Assembly (NCBI GenBank): GCA_030649165.1
Contig: JAUSGG010000145.1
Span: 1-39,670, forward strand
Direction: 5' to 3'
DNA from: Armatimonadota bacterium
GTDB lineage: Bacteria > Armatimonadota > UBA5829 > JAUSEB01
DNA length: 39,670 bases
The notes beneath the pieces were generated by a model. The model saw only the letters and a list, made by a program, of their open reading frames with translations. It did no database searches and was not told the origin of the DNA. Shown piece by piece: positions 37,771 through 39,670 of this stretch; position 1 is the first letter of the stretch, and each line of letters begins with the position of its first letter. Made by a program: the position numbers and the translations under genes.

Positions 37771-39351
37771 CTAATCTCCTAACATCCTTTCCTTCGCCCC
37801 CTCCGGCGCCAGCTTTTCCCGGTGTACGTGCAGAATCCAGTCGGTCACGAATTGCGCCGGCGGGGTGGCTGGAGACGTGAAGGTTCGCGCCGCGCCGCCG
37901 GTGGTCGATTCCGCGGGGATTCGGCGCCCGGTTTTCGGGTCGAACCAGTCCACGTAGAAGGTCCCGCTCGCCGCCGACAAGTCCACCGTTACGCTTCCCG
38001 CCTGGAATATCTGCGCGATGTACTCCTCGTTCGGGACGCAGGCGCAAATCCCGGTGTTCACCAACTGCTGCGAGGGCACAAGCTCCCAGAACTTCGTCTT
38101 CGTGAAGAACTCGTACATCATGGCCATTTGCCTCGCGCCGAGGCTGTTCGTCGCGTTGACGTTGAACGAATCATTCTTGTGGAAAGTCATGAAACCGGGG
38201 ACTGCGTTTCCGTAGACGCCGTAGCCGCCCGCCAGCGTGAGAGCGTAATGGTCCATCCGCACCTGGTCGGCGTCCTGGCAGGCACGGTGGGCGTTGGTCG
38301 TCGACTCGTAGCCGTACTCCAGGTTGATCACGGGCTTCCCGAACGCCCGCGACTTCTCCACCAGACTGCGCAGGTACTCCGGCGTTCCCTTGCGCTGGTG
38401 ACCGATGACGGTATGAGAAGGCGCATTGCCGAACCGATCCGTAGTGTTGATCGTGTGCACGGTCTGCGGATGCCCGTAAGGGTCGTTGTCTCTGACGGTA
38501 TCCATGTAAGAAATCCACTTCTCGTTCGGCTCACCCGCTTCTTCGTATTCGCCCGCGATTATCCAGAAGACGTTCTTTGAGGCGTACCTGGCAACCAGAT
38601 ACTTGATGTACCTCTGGTATTGCTCGGCCGACTTGTATGATTGGTAGCCTTCGTTTCCCCACGCGAAAAGCAGGCCGGCGACCATACCTTTCGAGTTCAT
38701 ATAGTCGACTTTCTTGTCGAGCCATTGGAAATACTCGGGGTTGAGCGTATCGCAGTCGTGCTTTCCGTTGGACTCAAGGACTCGATAAGCGGAACGGACC
38801 TTGTCCCTGCGCACGTCGTGCACAACTCCCTGCACGTAGTTGAAATGCTGGGCCGCTCTCGCGTCTATGATCTTCTGGAAAGAACCGTCGGACATCGACA
38901 CGCCATACCACATGTGCCACATCGTGTCCCCCAGCAGGAAAAACGGCGTTCCGTCGGTCCATTCAAACGAATAGGGATGGGCGGCCGAGACCCTGACGTA
39001 TCCCTTGCTCGGCGAATCCTTGCAGACGAAGCTCCCGGTCCTACCGTTCAGTTCGCGGTCGTTCGAAGTGAGAGTCCACGTCCAGTTCCCAGGCTCCGTC
39101 GGTGTCATGCGGATTTTGTATGCCTTGCCGCCATCCCAGAATCCGTTCACGGTTATGGACTGGGTTGGGCCTTTGAACGTCGCTGAAAGCGTTACTTCCA
39201 GGTAAGGATTTGTGTAAGCCTTTTGCGTTGCCAACGCAACCTCATACTGGCCGTATTTGGGGATCGCGGCGCCTTTGCCCGCGACGGCGGCGGCGAAAGC
39301 GACTGTCAGAAGAATAGACAGCGCGAGCGTGAGGGTCGCCTTACGTGTCAT
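37771..39351 (-). CDS. Secreted apiosidase-like (DUF5060/DUF4038, GH140-type) glycosidase
   Basis: This 526-residue exported protein has a signal peptide (cut near VAG, residue 25). The N-terminal DUF5060 beta domain has YEVALATQKAYTNPYLEVTL, NGFWDGGKAYKIRM and PTEPGNWTW. A DUF4038 TIM barrel begins PFFLLGDTMWHMWYGVSMSD. Candidate catalytic Glu residues are in FWIIAGEYEEAG and VINLEYGYES. The end matches the C-terminal beta domain often found with DUF4038 (FYVDWFDPKTGR). GH140 relatives cut apiose-containing pectin, but related proteins have other targets. The ATG has GGAAAGGA 10 bases upstream, and a good promoter lies at 39385-39413; a longer in-frame start falls inside that promoter. Confidence 0.85.
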   Translation of the reverse strand: MTRKATLTLALSILLTVAFAAAVAGKGAAIPKYGQYEVALATQKAYTNPYLEVTLSATFKGPTQSITVNGFWDGGKAYKIRMTPTEPGNWTWTLTSNDRELNGRTGSFVCKDSPSKGYVRVSAAHPYSFEWTDGTPFFLLGDTMWHMWYGVSMSDGSFQKIIDARAAQHFNYVQGVVHDVRRDKVRSAYRVLESNGKHDCDTLNPEYFQWLDKKVDYMNSKGMVAGLLFAWGNEGYQSYKSAEQYQRYIKYLVARYASKNVFWIIAGEYEEAGEPNEKWISYMDTVRDNDPYGHPQTVHTINTTDRFGNAPSHTVIGHQRKGTPEYLRSLVEKSRAFGKPVINLEYGYESTTNAHRACQDADQVRMDHYALTLAGGYGVYGNAVPGFMTFHKNDSFNVNATNSLGARQMAMMYEFFTKTKFWELVPSQQLVNTGICACVPNEEYIAQIFQAGSVTVDLSAASGTFYVDWFDPKTGRRIPAESTTGGAARTFTSPATPPAQFVTDWILHVHREKLAPEGAKERMLGD

Positions 39352-39384
39352 TAGCCGGTTCCTTTCCGTGGTTGAACTGTAACT

Positions 39385-39413
39385 AGAATAAGGCGAGCGC
39401 ACAGCGGAGTCAA
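39385..39413 (-). promoter_or_regulatory. Sigma70-type promoter for the apiosidase-like gene
   Basis: On the minus strand, TTGACT (39413-39408), a 17-bp spacer and TATTCT (39390-39385). This gives a leader of about 27 nt. Confidence 0.55.
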
Positions 39414-39670
39414 TACGCGGGTAACAGTTCAGGCTTGGCGAGTAAGTATCTCTTCGCTGCTCGCTTTCGGGAGACGACGAGCGTAATCCCCTCTCCCTTG
39501 AGGGAGAGGGTTAGAGCCTGCCCTGAGCGCAGCGAACGGGGTGAGGGTGAAAGTTCTCTCCATTTCTGAACTGTTACATACGCGGTTGTCAGTTGAAACA
39601 GTTCAGTTTTGCGGGAACGCAATCCAGGCAATGGAGCATGCGCCACCTACCCCCTCTCCCCCTTGGGCGG
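39414..39670. repeat. Gene-free right edge with repeat fragments
   Basis: A CCCTCTCCCTTGAGGGAGAGGG hairpin lies at about 39489-39511, inside a partial double-hairpin repeat that continues to GGGGTGAGGGTG at about 39550. GAACTGTTAC words appear on both strands (about 39568 and 39599). The window ends inside a further CCCCCTCTCCC copy. No gene was recognised. Confidence 0.55.

Overview
The window is high-GC bacterial DNA holding about 24 protein genes, one tRNA gene and an unusually large amount of intergenic repeat. No rRNA, phage, transposase or CRISPR array was seen. The mix of genes suggests a saccharolytic, possibly anaerobic or facultative bacterium from a poorly cultured phylum. That mix comprises a bacterial translin, a ferredoxin-fused EtfA, TagGH-type polysaccharide export, large multi-domain secreted hydrolases and GH99/GH140-like glycosidases. 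Armatimonadota is my best guess, at low confidence, and no marker gene here settles it. Sigma70-type promoters with 17-bp spacers can be read in front of several genes.

Layout. 1-785: repeats and a 274-bp structured element. 786-3330: a STAS protein, then translin overlapping a CCA-adding-type tRNA nucleotidyltransferase. 4046-6184: a sugar ABC permease and lipoprotein binding protein without an ATPase gene. 6405-17673: three large secreted proteins, namely a GH99-like glycosidase, a papain-family peptidase on the opposite strand, and a sedolisin-like peptidase interrupted by a one-base frameshift. The first and third share a C-terminal module of about 200 residues. 17752-21270 (minus strand): acyl-CoA dehydrogenase, an orphan HicB, EtfB and ferredoxin-EtfA, probably one electron-transfer operon. 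21835-24197: a sulfatase-fold hydrolase and a phosphodiester glycosidase, with a candidate small RNA between them. 24539-27743: a DUF1015 protein and an (alpha/alpha)6 glycosidase-like protein. 27940-28033: tRNA-Ser(GCU). 28356-29345: a lytic transglycosylase. 29419-32087 (minus): an inactive/active M16 peptidase pair. 32131-33263: an eight-codon leader ORF and RodA. 33340-36805 (minus): ABC-2 permease and ATPase, Trm112-like protein, AroQ and an M24 peptidase. 37008-37700: an HD hydrolase. 37771-39351 (minus): an apiosidase-like glycosidase.

How the genes fit together. One theme is cell envelope and carbohydrate: RodA, the lytic transglycosylase, the polysaccharide exporter, the secreted glycosidases and peptidases, and the sugar uptake genes. 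A second is flavin-based electron transfer from acyl-CoA through ETF. A third is RNA metabolism, where translin is translationally linked to a tRNA 3'-end enzyme.

Intergenic spaces are filled by several repeat families: a 130-bp dispersed element, an 80-bp element bounded by GTTTCGGG/CCCGAAAC, a 71-bp double-hairpin element, and degenerate 7-11-bp word arrays. Two minus-strand genes take their stop codon from such a word array.
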